Of a DNA stretch of 64,000 nt, positions 34,635 through 42,679 are shown one piece after another. The notes under the pieces are model-generated. The model worked only from the letters and a program-made list of their open reading frames with translations. It ran no database searches and was not told the origin of the DNA. Position numbers and translations under genes: made by a program. The stretch spans positions 1 to 64,000 of the forward strand of contig NZ_JOGB01000015.1 in assembly GCF_000719335.1 (NCBI RefSeq), written 5' to 3'. Source of the stretch: Streptomyces sp. NRRL S-87. Lineage in GTDB: Bacteria; Actinomycetota; Actinomycetes; Streptomycetales; Streptomycetaceae. Each line of letters begins with the position of its first letter. The stretch's first letter is position 1.

Positions 34635-35164
34635 TCCTCACCGGCGACGAGGTGGCGCGGCAGGTCGACCGGGGACGCATCGTCATCTCCCCGTTCGACC
34701 CGGCCCGCTGCACCACCAACTCCTACGACCTGGCGCTCGGCCGGCGGGTGCTCGTCTACACCGACGACGTGCTCGACCCGCGCCGGCCCGCCGCCCACGA
34801 GGTGCGCGAGATACCCGAGGAGGGCCTCGAACTCGCGCCGGGCGAGTTCGTGCTCGCCGAGACCGCCGAGACCATCGGCAGCGACCACTACGTCCCGCTG
34901 ATCCACGCCAAGTCCGGCACCGCGCGCATGGGCCTGTTCGTGCACGTCACCGCGGACCTCATCGACATCGGCTTCGTCGGCCACTCCACCCTCCAGCTGT
35001 ACGCCACCCTGCCGGTGCGGATCCGTCCCGGCATGCTGATCGCCCAGGTCACCTTCTGGCAGCCGGTGGGCGCGATCCGCCTCTACGACGGCAAGTACCA
35101 GCTCGCCGACGGCCCCCAGCCCTCCCGTACGTACCTCGACCACCAGGTGGCGGGCCGTGCCTGA
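34631..35164 (+). CDS. dCTP-deaminase-like protein, second copy, catalytic Glu replaced by Gln
   Basis: A 177-aa protein from GTG 34631, overlapping the previous gene by 4 nt. It begins with the same MILTG motif and is closer to classical Dcd: SYDLALG, the AKSGTARMGLFVHVTADL stretch, IDIGFVGHS, IRPGMLIAQVTFW. However, the strand that holds the catalytic Glu reads STLQLY, placing Gln at position 122. That change should abolish deamination while leaving nucleotide binding. Dcd-fold proteins are trimers, so it may form a mixed trimer with the preceding protein or be a binding/regulatory subunit. Confidence 0.75.
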   Translation: MILTGDEVARQVDRGRIVISPFDPARCTTNSYDLALGRRVLVYTDDVLDPRRPAAHEVREIPEEGLELAPGEFVLAETAETIGSDHYVPLIHAKSGTARMGLFVHVTADLIDIGFVGHSTLQLYATLPVRIRPGMLIAQVTFWQPVGAIRLYDGKYQLADGPQPSRTYLDHQVAGRA

Positions 35165-37886
35165 CCCGACCACCGCGACCGCCGCCGCGCCGCCCGCGAC
35201 CGCGGGACCCGGCTCCGCGCCCGCGCCCGCCTGCCCGTCCGCGCCGGCCCGGACCGACTCGGCCGACGCGTTCCGCGCCGTGCAGGACCGCGCCGAGTGC
35301 ACCTTCGCCCGCCGCTCGCGGCTCGTCGGCATGCCCGCCCACACCGGCCCGGACGCGTACGCAGCCGGCCTGGCCGCCGGGCCCGCGCTGCACGCCTTCA
35401 CCGCCCGTGCGGCCTCCGACCGGCTCGACGGGTTCGTCGTCGAGCTGACCGATCCCGCCCACGGGGCCACTCCCGCCGCCGTCGCCGCAACGACCCGGGC
35501 CCTGCTGGCGGGCGTCCTCACGGCCGACGGCGACCGCGACCTGGCGGGGCTGGAGGGGGCGGAGGAGGAGCACTGGTGGTTCCGGGCCTTCGGGACCCGC
35601 TGGTTCGCGCTGGTCTTCGCCCCCTCGTACGGGCCCGAGTCGCCCCGCCACACCTTCGGCTCCGCGTCCACCTTCGTCCTGCTCCAGCCGGTGGAGGCCT
35701 TCGACCGGCACGCCAGCCCGCGCGGCGCCGCCATCGCGGAGAGCGTCCGCGAGGACATCCGCGACCGGTACGCCGCCGGCGGCCGCCCCTACGACGCCGA
35801 ACTCGCCGCCCAGGACGTGGAGTCGCTGAAGTTCGTGTGGCCGCACGGCCCCGCCGACGCGCCCGTGCGCTGGTGGGAGCGGTCCGCACCGCCCGCGGAC
35901 GCCGCCGGTCGCGGGCCGGCGGCCGAGCAGGGCACGGACCGGGGGACCCCCCACCCGGTCGCCCGCGCCCTCCTGGCGGACGTCGCCGCGGCCGCGGCCG
36001 CCACGCACGCCGGACCGCGCGCCCGGACCCGGGGCCTTCCGGACACGGCCTCGACCGCCGGGTCTCGGGCCGGTGCCCGGCCCCCGGCGGCGGCCGGTGC
36101 GCCCGCCGGGCCGCCCCCGACCGGGGCCCGGGACCTCGCCGCCGACCTGCTCGTCACCGCGACGGCGGCCCTGGCCGACGCCGTGCCGCCCGTGGACCGG
36201 GAGACCGCGCGCGGGCTGCTCGCCGGCCTCGCCGGGCTGGCCCTCGACGGCCCGCACCGCCGCGTGCCGCTGTACACCGCCCTCCCCGGGACCGGCCTCC
36301 CGGCCGCCCTGCGTCCCGTCGGCGCCCACGGCGCCCCGGAGGAGGACGTGTTCCGGCTGGCGCTCGCCGCGGCCTGCCCCGGCGCGCCCTGGCCGGACGG
36401 GCCCGCGGACCCGGCCGCGCTCGCCGCGGCCGTCCGGGTGCTCGGCGGCCGGCTCGGCTGCCGGGTGCCGGCGCTGGCCGCGGTGGCCGCCCGCCACCTG
36501 CTGCACCTGCTGCCGGCCGCCGACGCAGCGGGCCGCCGCCACCTCCTGCGCCGCCTCGCCTGGCTCACCGACTCCCGGGCCGCCGGCGCGCAGGAACTGC
36601 TGCTGGGCCTCACCGGCCCCGGCGACCCGCTCGTACACCTCCCCGCGGTGCCCCCGGCTCCCACCCCGGCCACCGGCGCCGGCGGCCCGGACGAGGACGA
36701 GGAACCGCTGCCCCTGGCCGACTGGCACCGGGAGCCGCCCGCGCCGGACGAGGAGCGCCGCCTCGGCGGCCGGGTGCGGGCCGTCCGCCGCCACCGCGGG
36801 GCGACCTTCGCCGACCTGACCTGGGGCGGCCGGACCGTACAGTTGTCCCTCCCCCCTGCCGGCGGACCGGCCCGCATCCGCCCCGGGGACCTGCTGGCCG
36901 TACGCGGCCGCGGGGGGCGCTCCCGGACCGGCGCCGCGGTCCTCCTCGTCGACGAAGTGCTGCGGCACCGCCCCGGCCGCTCGGCGCGCCCGCTGCGCGC
37001 CACCGGCCCCGACCAGGTCGGCGAGCCCCCCGTCGCGGGCCTGCTGCGGCCCCGACTGACCCGACTCGGGTTCACCGAGGCGGCCTCGCCCCTGCTCACC
37101 GAGGGCTACTTCGGCGGCCGGGCGCGCCCGTTCGCCACCCGGCAGGCCGACCGGGACCGGCCGCTGTACCTGCGGGTCACCACCGAGCTCGACCTGCTGC
37201 GCCGCCTCGCCGAGGGCCGCACCCGCGTCTACGAGATCGGGCCGAGCTTCCGCAACGAACCGCTGCGCGGCGCCGCCGCCAAGGAGTTCGGGATGCTGGA
37301 GGCGTACGCCGCCGACCTGCGCCTGGACGCGATGGCGGAGCTGGTCGCGGACCTGGTCGCCGACGTGCTCGGCGACCCGCGCCGGCCCCGCTGGACCACG
37401 TTCGACGAGGCCTTCGCCGACACCGCCGGGGCGCACCCCGACGACACCGCGGCACTGCACCGGCTGGCCGCCCGGACCGGCCTCCCCGACCCGCGGCGGT
37501 TCGCCGACCCGTACGCACTGGCCCAGCGGCTGTGGCGGGGCACCTACCGCCACCGGCTGCCCGGCGTGGCGCTCGTCCACCGGATCCCGGGCCCCGCCTC
37601 GCCGTTCATCGCGGGGGAGGGCCGCTCGGCACGCCGGGTCTGGCTCTCCGTCGACGGGGTCGAACTCGCCGAGATCAGCGCCAACGAACGCGACCCGGAC
37701 CGGCTCGCCCGGCGGCTGGCCGCCCAGTTCGCCGGCGACCCGCACCCCGTCCACCGCGACTACGGCGACGTACTGGAGACCTTCGCCGCCGGCGTACCGC
37801 CCTGCGTCGGCGTCGGACTCGGTCTCACCCGCCTGGCGGAGCTGCGGGCCGCCCGTAGGACCACCGCGCAGGAGCCACCGCCGTGA
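35157..37886 (+). CDS. Fusion: YqcI/YcgG-like N-terminal domain with class II aminoacyl-tRNA-synthetase-like module
   Basis: A 909-aa protein from GTG 35157, overlapping the previous gene by 8 nt. Residues ~30-245 resemble YqcI/YcgG (GntA-type heme-dependent N-hydroxylase) proteins: FVVELTDP, WWFRAFGTRWFALVFAP, FGSASTFVLLQPVEAFDRH, SVREDIRDRYAAGGRPYD. Residues ~300-500 are an unrecognised helical region. From ~530 an OB domain (GRVRAVRRHRGATFADLTW) precedes a class IIb synthetase core like LysRS/AspRS: motif 2 VYEIGPSFRNEPL (Arg699) with EFGMLEAY, and motif 3 GVGLGLTRL (Arg892). The combination suggests an N-hydroxylated amino acid is activated or coupled as an aminoacyl adenylate, reminiscent of hydroxylamine/N-N-forming enzymes. 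The N-terminal assignment is tentative. Confidence 0.6.
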   Translation: MPDPTTATAAAPPATAGPGSAPAPACPSAPARTDSADAFRAVQDRAECTFARRSRLVGMPAHTGPDAYAAGLAAGPALHAFTARAASDRLDGFVVELTDPAHGATPAAVAATTRALLAGVLTADGDRDLAGLEGAEEEHWWFRAFGTRWFALVFAPSYGPESPRHTFGSASTFVLLQPVEAFDRHASPRGAAIAESVREDIRDRYAAGGRPYDAELAAQDVESLKFVWPHGPADAPVRWWERSAPPADAAGRGPAAEQGTDRGTPHPVARALLADVAAAAAATHAGPRARTRGLPDTASTAGSRAGARPPAAAGAPAGPPPTGARDLAADLLVTATAALADAVPPVDRETARGLLAGLAGLALDGPHRRVPLYTALPGTGLPAALRPVGAHGAPEEDVFRLALAAACPGAPWPDGPADPAALAAAVRVLGGRLGCRVPALAAVAARHLLHLLPAADAAGRRHLLRRLAWLTDSRAAGAQELLLGLTGPGDPLVHLPAVPPAPTPATGAGGPDEDEEPLPLADWHREPPAPDEERRLGGRVRAVRRHRGATFADLTWGGRTVQLSLPPAGGPARIRPGDLLAVRGRGGRSRTGAAVLLVDEVLRHRPGRSARPLRATGPDQVGEPPVAGLLRPRLTRLGFTEAASPLLTEGYFGGRARPFATRQADRDRPLYLRVTTELDLLRRLAEGRTRVYEIGPSFRNEPLRGAAAKEFGMLEAYAADLRLDAMAELVADLVADVLGDPRRPRWTTFDEAFADTAGAHPDDTAALHRLAARTGLPDPRRFADPYALAQRLWRGTYRHRLPGVALVHRIPGPASPFIAGEGRSARRVWLSVDGVELAEISANERDPDRLARRLAAQFAGDPHPVHRDYGDVLETFAAGVPPCVGVGLGLTRLAELRAARRTTAQEPPP

Positions 37887-37939
37887 TGCCGACCGTGATG
37901 CCGACGCAGACGGCGACGGACGCCGACGGCGACCGACAC

Positions 37940-38043
37940 CGACGCGGACGCCGACCCACACCGACCGACGCGGACGCCGACCCACACCGACCGACGCGGA
38001 CGCCGACCCACACCGACCGACGCCGACGCCGACCCACACCGAC
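37940..38043 (+). repeat. Four tandem 26-bp repeats between cluster genes
   Basis: The unit cgacgcggacgccgacccac(accgac) repeats four times, the last with one change, right after the synthetase-like gene and 20 bp before the methyltransferase start. Shorter related gacgccgacggcgac copies precede it. There are no spacers, so it is not a CRISPR. Confidence 0.9.
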
Positions 38044-38063
38044 CGACCCGGGAGCACCCAGCC

Positions 38064-38876
38064 ATGACCACCACCGCCCACGCCCCCTGGCTGGCCGCCA
38101 ACGAGGCCCTGTGGGACGCCCGCGTCCCGCTGCACGCCGACAGCGACTGGTACGACCTGGCCGGCTTCCGCGCCGGCGGCCTGGCCCTGGACCACATCGA
38201 GCGCGCCGGCGTCGGCGACCCCGCCGGCCGCAGTCTGCTGCACCTGCAGTGCCACTTCGGGCTGGGCACCCTGTCCTGGGCCCGGTTGGGGGCCGACGCC
38301 GTGGGCGTCGACTTCTCGGCCGCCGCCGTCGAGCGGGCCCGCGCGCTGGCCGCCGAGACCGGCCTCCCGGCCCGGTTCGAGCAGGCCGAGGTCGGCGCCC
38401 TCGACCTCGGACGCACCTTCGACGTGTGCTTCACCTCCTGGGGCGTGCTGATGTGGCTGCCCGACCTGACGGCCTGGGCCCGCTCCGTCGCCCGCCACCT
38501 GCGCCCGGGCGGGGTGTTCTTCCTCGCCGAAGGCCATCCGCACCTCTTCGTCTGGGACGACGAGCCCGGCAGGGACGGCTACCAGCCGCGCAACCCGTAC
38601 TTCCGGCACAGCGCGCCCGTCGTCGACGCGGAGGCCGGCACGTACGTCGACACCTCCGCGACCCTGGGCCTGCCCCAGTACCGCTGGAACCACCCGCTGT
38701 CCGAGGTGGTCTCCGCCCTGGCCGGCGCCGGCCTGCGCATCACGGACATGGCCGAGCACCCGGTCCTGCCCTGGCAGCCGCTGCCCTGGCTGACCCCCGC
38801 CGAGCAGCCGGGCTTCTGGCGGATCCCCGGCGACCCCTTCCCGCTCAGCTTCACCGTCACCGCCACGAAGGACTGA
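38064..38876 (+). CDS. Class I SAM-dependent methyltransferase (cluster copy 1)
   Basis: A 270-aa protein; the start ATG 38064 follows the 26-bp repeats and a ccgggagcacccagcc leader. Motif I reads LLHLQCHFGLGTLSWARLGA, followed by VGVDFSAAAVERARALA, FDVCFTSWGVLMWLPDL and LRPGGVFFLAEGHPH. The HLQCHFG form of motif I and the later NPYF and YRWNHPLSEVVSAL segments are typical of a common actinobacterial methyltransferase group. The methyl acceptor is unknown; O- or N-methylation of the product is likely. Confidence 0.85.
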   Translation: MTTTAHAPWLAANEALWDARVPLHADSDWYDLAGFRAGGLALDHIERAGVGDPAGRSLLHLQCHFGLGTLSWARLGADAVGVDFSAAAVERARALAAETGLPARFEQAEVGALDLGRTFDVCFTSWGVLMWLPDLTAWARSVARHLRPGGVFFLAEGHPHLFVWDDEPGRDGYQPRNPYFRHSAPVVDAEAGTYVDTSATLGLPQYRWNHPLSEVVSALAGAGLRITDMAEHPVLPWQPLPWLTPAEQPGFWRIPGDPFPLSFTVTATKD

Positions 38877-38934
38877 CCCCCCGCCCCCGGCCCGCCGGCG
38901 GCCCGCCCCCTCCCGCGTACGAAAGGACCACGAC

Positions 38935-39795
38935 GTGACCACCACCACCCTCCGCGCCCTCCCCGCCTGGCCCCTGGCCCGGATCCCGCGCACTCCCGCC
39001 GACGTGTGGGACGCGAGCTACACCGAGTTCGTCGCCATGGTCAACCAGACCAACGTGCCGCCCGGTTCGTACGCCACCCTCAACGCCTGGGCGACGTTCG
39101 GCCGCATCGACGCCTCCTCCTCGGTCCTGGAGGTCGCCTGCACCACCGGGTTCTCCTCCCGCGAACTCGCCCGGCTCACCGGCTGCTCCGCCACCGGCTT
39201 CGACCTCAGCGACGACTCGGTGCGCGTCGCCCGCTACAACCACCGGGCCGTCGACCCCGCCCTGCGCCTGGACTACTTCACCGCCGACGGCGCCACCGCC
39301 GAACCCCGCGGCCGCTTCACCCACGTCGTCGTCGGGGCCGCCCTCGGCTTCTTCCCCGAGCCCGCCGCGATGGCCCGCCGGCTCGGCGGCTTCCTCACCG
39401 ACGGCGGACTGCTGCTGGCCTCCCCGTTCTGGGCCGACGAGCCGCTGCCGGCCGAGGCGGAGGACCTGCGCCGCGAGGTCTTCGGCATCACCAGCCCGAT
39501 GGAGACCTACCACGAGGCCCTCTCCCTCTACCGCGGCTTCGACGTGCTGCACGAGACCCGGCACGTCCCCGCACAGGAGAGCGAGGACGACATCGCCCAC
39601 TACTGCGCCTCCACCGTGGACCGCGCCTGCGCCCAGTCCGGCGTCACCGACCCCGCGGTCCGCGCGGCGATGACCGAGCGCCTCGCCGCCGTCCGCCGGG
39701 CCTCCAACCGGCTGCGCCGCCACCTGCGTTACTCCGTGCTCGTCCTGCGCTACGACCGCGCCACCTACCCCGCCCGCTACGTCGAACTCTTCTGA
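38935..39795 (+). CDS. Class I SAM-dependent methyltransferase (cluster copy 2)
   Basis: A 286-aa protein from GTG 38935 with GAAAGGACC upstream. Motif I is VLEVACTTGFSSRELARLTG, then ATGFDLSDDSVRVARYNHRA and a FLTDGGLLLASPFWADEP strand. It is only distantly similar to the preceding methyltransferase, so it is not a simple duplication. In place of the usual GxGxG it has CTTGFS, still compatible with SAM binding. Probably tailors the same product. Confidence 0.85.
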   Translation: MTTTTLRALPAWPLARIPRTPADVWDASYTEFVAMVNQTNVPPGSYATLNAWATFGRIDASSSVLEVACTTGFSSRELARLTGCSATGFDLSDDSVRVARYNHRAVDPALRLDYFTADGATAEPRGRFTHVVVGAALGFFPEPAAMARRLGGFLTDGGLLLASPFWADEPLPAEAEDLRREVFGITSPMETYHEALSLYRGFDVLHETRHVPAQESEDDIAHYCASTVDRACAQSGVTDPAVRAAMTERLAAVRRASNRLRRHLRYSVLVLRYDRATYPARYVELF

Positions 39796-39835
39796 ACCCC
39801 GGACCGGACCCCCGGCCCCACCCGGACCCGCCCCC

Positions 39836-39888
39836 CGGACCGGACCGGGCGGACCGGGCGGACCGGACCGGGCGGACCGGCCGGACCG
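39836..39888 (+). repeat. Degenerate ggaccgggcg repeats
   Basis: About five degenerate copies of a 9-10 bp unit fill the gap between the second methyltransferase and the decarboxylase-like gene. Probably slippage. Confidence 0.6.
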
Positions 39889-39925
39889 GCAGCAGCGGAC
39901 CCACAGGAACGGACCCCACCCCACC

Positions 39926-41281
39926 ATGGCAATCGCCCACGACTCCTCCCGCGTGCGCGCCCGCGACCTCATCGGCCTGGAGCGGCACGAGATCCCGGCC
40001 GTGCACGACCTCCTCGACTACCTCCGCTACGACGACCGCGGCCGGCTCCGCGTGCACGGCCACGATGCGCACGACCTGCTCACCGGGGCCGGCGCACCCC
40101 TGATCTGGTACCTCGGCGACCGGGTCCGCGCCAACTACCGCGCCGTCGACGGGGCGTACCGCGCGCACTTCACCGGCCACCGCACCTTCGCGGCCGTCAA
40201 GGCCTGCTACGTCAAGGAGTGCCTCACCGTCCTGCGCGAGGCCGGCGCCGGTGCCGAGGTGATGAGCGCCCTGGAGCTCCAGATCGCCCTCCAGACGGGC
40301 TTCGACCCGGCGGACGTCGTCAGCAACGGCGTGGGCCGCAGCCCCGAGTACGCCGATGCCACCGTGGCCGCCGGCGTCGGACTGACCGTCCTCGACTGCC
40401 CGGAGGACCTCGCCACCCTCGCCGCCGCCTGCCGCCGCCACGGCGTCCGGGCCCGCGTCGGACTGCGGGTGACGCCCCCCGTCGACCACGAGGGCATCTA
40501 CATCACCCCGTCCTCCAAGCTCGGCGTCGACTGGGAGGGAGGGGAGTTCCTGCGGCTGGCGAAGGCCGCCCTGGACACCCCCGAGGTCGAGGTCGTGGCC
40601 CTGCACGCCCACCAGGTCACCCACTGCTCCCAGCCCGCCAAGTACCGGGCCACCCTCGCCGGCGTCGCGGACGTGGCCCGCGCCGTGGAGCGCGAACTGG
40701 GCCTGCGCTTCGAGGTCGTCGACATCGGCGGGGGCCTGGAGACCCGGTTCCTGCTCCGCCGCTCGGGCCTGGGACCCGAGGACTTCGCGGCCGTCGCCGC
40801 GGAGGAACTGGGCCGCATCGGCTACCCGTTCGTCCTGCACATCGAGCCGGGCCGGTTCCTCACCGCGGACGCGGCCGTGGGCCTGACCCGGGTGACCGCC
40901 GAGAAGCGCAACGGCGAGCACCGGTACCTGATCACCGAGATCGGCTCGAACGTGCTGATCGACATGGCGGAGGTCACCTACCACCCGCTGCCGACCGTGC
41001 TGCCCGCCCCGGACGCGCCCTGGGCCACGTACGACGTCGGTGACTCCACCTGCGCCCCGGCCCTGGTCTGCCGCACCGCGGCGCTGCCGGACACGCCGGA
41101 CAACCGGCTGCTGCTCCTCCTCAACTGCGGTGCCTACTCCACGGTGTTCACCCAGCTGTGGGCCTTCCGGCTGCCCCGCTACCTGTTCAGCGACGGCGAC
41201 GGACCGGTGCGCACCGTCTTCGACGACGAGGCCCAGCGCACGATGTACCGGGCCCTGTACGGCTACGAGATCCGGCCGTGA
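39926..41281 (+). CDS. Fold-type III PLP decarboxylase, diaminopimelate-decarboxylase-like
   Basis: A 451-aa protein. The PLP Lys is in FAAVKACY (K92). VMSALELQIALQTGF, VALHAHQVTHCSQPAKY, FEVVDIGGGLET (glycine loop), HIEPGRFLTADA (E-P-G-R) and VGDSTCAPALVC (dimer Cys) follow in DAPDC/ornithine-decarboxylase order; NCGAYSTVF is the late aromatic motif. The usual DAPDC H-x-x-S/G-Q region reads HAHQVTHCSQ, hinting at a changed substrate. It would decarboxylate a D- or L-amino acid building block, or a pathway intermediate. Housekeeping lysA would not be expected inside such a cluster. Confidence 0.85.
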   Translation: MAIAHDSSRVRARDLIGLERHEIPAVHDLLDYLRYDDRGRLRVHGHDAHDLLTGAGAPLIWYLGDRVRANYRAVDGAYRAHFTGHRTFAAVKACYVKECLTVLREAGAGAEVMSALELQIALQTGFDPADVVSNGVGRSPEYADATVAAGVGLTVLDCPEDLATLAAACRRHGVRARVGLRVTPPVDHEGIYITPSSKLGVDWEGGEFLRLAKAALDTPEVEVVALHAHQVTHCSQPAKYRATLAGVADVARAVERELGLRFEVVDIGGGLETRFLLRRSGLGPEDFAAVAAEELGRIGYPFVLHIEPGRFLTADAAVGLTRVTAEKRNGEHRYLITEIGSNVLIDMAEVTYHPLPTVLPAPDAPWATYDVGDSTCAPALVCRTAALPDTPDNRLLLLLNCGAYSTVFTQLWAFRLPRYLFSDGDGPVRTVFDDEAQRTMYRALYGYEIRP

Positions 41282-41886
41282 CCCCCGCCCGGGACCCGGC
41301 CGCATCCCCCGCCGCGTCCCCCGCCGCCGCCCCCGCGGCCGGGGGCGGCGGCCCGGTGGTCTGGATCAACGGGCCCTTCGGCTGCGGCAAGAGCACCGTC
41401 ACCCGCCACCTGGCCGCACTGCTGCCCGGCGCCCTCGTGGTGGACCCGGAGGACGTCGGGCACATGCTGTGGCGCCAGCTCCCCGGCGCACTGCGGAAGG
41501 AGGAGTTCGAACTGGAGCCGCTGTGGGCCCCCCTGACGCGGCTGCTCGTCGAGCGCTGCGCCCGCTCCTACGGCCGCCCCGTGGTGGTCCCCATGACGGT
41601 CTCCCGGCTGCCGGTGTTCGAGCAGCTCGTCGGCGGTCTGCGCGGCGGCGGCCTGGACGTGCGCCACTTCACCCTGCTCGCCGACCCGGCCACGATCCGG
41701 GAAAGGCTGCGCCGGCGCATGGCCGAACGCGGTGAACCGCCGGACGAATGGGGCGAGCTGAGCTGGGAGGGCCGCCAGCTGTCGCGGTGCCTGGACGCGT
41801 TGACCGGCCCCGAGTTCGGGACCCACCTGTGGACCGCCGGCAAGCCGCCCGAGGACGTGGCGCGCGAGCTGGCGGCCCACCTGTGA
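41278..41886 (+). CDS. TmrB-like P-loop kinase/ATPase
   Basis: A 202-aa protein from GTG 41278 (GTGA overlap). After a Pro/Ala-rich N-terminus comes VVWINGPFGCGKSTV with Walker A at 32-40, then DPEDVGHMLWRQLPGAL, VVVPMTVSRLPVFEQLVGGL and RLRRRMAERGE, the layout of TmrB/chloramphenicol-phosphotransferase-like kinases. TmrB gives tunicamycin resistance in Bacillus. Here it is the last gene of the cluster and may phosphorylate the product for self-resistance or a precursor. It is convergent with the SHOCT-protein gene 35 bp away. Confidence 0.75.
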   Translation: MTPARDPAASPAASPAAAPAAGGGGPVVWINGPFGCGKSTVTRHLAALLPGALVVDPEDVGHMLWRQLPGALRKEEFELEPLWAPLTRLLVERCARSYGRPVVVPMTVSRLPVFEQLVGGLRGGGLDVRHFTLLADPATIRERLRRRMAERGEPPDEWGELSWEGRQLSRCLDALTGPEFGTHLWTAGKPPEDVARELAAHL

Positions 41887-41920
41887 ACCGCCGCCCGCGC
41901 GCCGCCCCGGGCACGGAGTG

Positions 41921-42325
41921 CTACTGCAGGAGCTTCGCCTTGGCCTGCTCGAACTCGGCGGGGGTGATGTCGCCGCTGGCCTTGAGCCTGGACAGCCGGT
42001 CGAGCTCGTCCACGTGGCTGCGGGGCCCGGCGGTCTCCCGGATGTAGTCGTCCATCATCGCCCTCTGCTCACGTGCCTGCTCGATTTCGCGCCTGCCCAT
42101 GCTCTTGCCGCGGGCGATGACGTAGATCAGCACGCCGAGGAAGGGGATGATCAGCACCAGGATCAGCCAGCCGGCCTTCCCCCACCCGCTCATCGAGTCG
42201 TCGCGGAAGATGTCGACGATGATGCGGAACAAGAGCATGAACCACAGCACCCAGAGGAAGATCCACAACACGGTCCAGAACGCGCCGAGCAGCGGGTAGT
42301 CGTACGCGAGGACTTGGCTTTCCAT
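41921..42325 (-). CDS. Membrane protein with PLD nuclease N-terminal-like and SHOCT domains
   Basis: A 134-aa protein; ATG 42325 has GGAG upstream. Two hydrophobic segments (LLGAFWTVLWIFLWVLWFML; WGKAGWLILVLIIPFLGVLI) form the PLDc_N-like region. A helical stretch then leads to a SHOCT domain at the C-terminus (LSRLKASGDITPAEFEQAKA KLLQ). This is a common actinobacterial small membrane protein, probably oligomeric and stress-related. A 17-bp palindrome lies about 96 bp upstream of its start and is shared with the LAL regulator. Confidence 0.85.
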   Translation of the reverse strand: MESQVLAYDYPLLGAFWTVLWIFLWVLWFMLLFRIIVDIFRDDSMSGWGKAGWLILVLIIPFLGVLIYVIARGKSMGRREIEQAREQRAMMDDYIRETAGPRSHVDELDRLSRLKASGDITPAEFEQAKAKLLQ

Positions 42326-42679
42326 CGCACGGTCTCCTTCCATGCGCACAGCCGTGCCGGGCGGAACCGGACGGCCCGCGCCCACGGTGTTCAGCCTGGG
42401 CGAGCCCCGGCCCGGTGCCTTCACCCGCGGCGGGTGATTCGTCCGCGCCCCGCCGGCCCGGAGACCATCCCCATGGACCTCGCGGAGCCGCAGGTCAGGC
42501 CCATGCGGCCGGCCGCAGGGGCCCGACGTGGCGATCATGGATCCGGCACCCGATCATGGGGGTGAAGTGCCCAGGGGCCCGCAGCCCCGCCCGTCCGGGG
42601 CGGGACGCGGGCACGACCGACAAGAGGGGCGTGGCCGAAGGCCGCGATCGCGCGCAGCCCGCCCCGCGCGGGGTGACCC
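42326..42679. other. 354-bp divergent intergenic region
   Basis: This separates the SHOCT-protein start (minus) and the LAL regulator start (plus). It contains one clear element, the palindrome at 42421-42437. A gcgatcatggatccggcacccgatcat stretch near 42531-42557 has a repeated gatcat(g). No credible ORF is seen. Confidence 0.5.
42421..42437. promoter_or_regulatory. 17-bp palindrome TCACCCG-N3-CGGGTGA
   Basis: Perfect 7-bp inverted repeats around a 3-bp centre. A copy with 15 of 17 identical bases sits at 45326, on the other side of the LAL regulator gene. Confidence 0.6.

Noticed and set aside
37940..38043. Possible CRISPR array
   Set aside because: The 26-bp units are directly adjacent without spacers and no cas genes are present.
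37883..38063. Small ORF beginning ATGATGCCGACC after the synthetase gene
   Set aside because: It has no ribosome binding site and is made of the tandem repeat; its translation is Thr/Asp/Arg/Pro repeats and it runs into the methyltransferase gene out of frame.
35049..38993. Very long open frame on the minus strand opposite the synthetase fusion
   Set aside because: It is antisense to several well-supported genes and its translation is Gly/Arg/Gln-rich without domains; high third-position GC leaves such frames open by chance.
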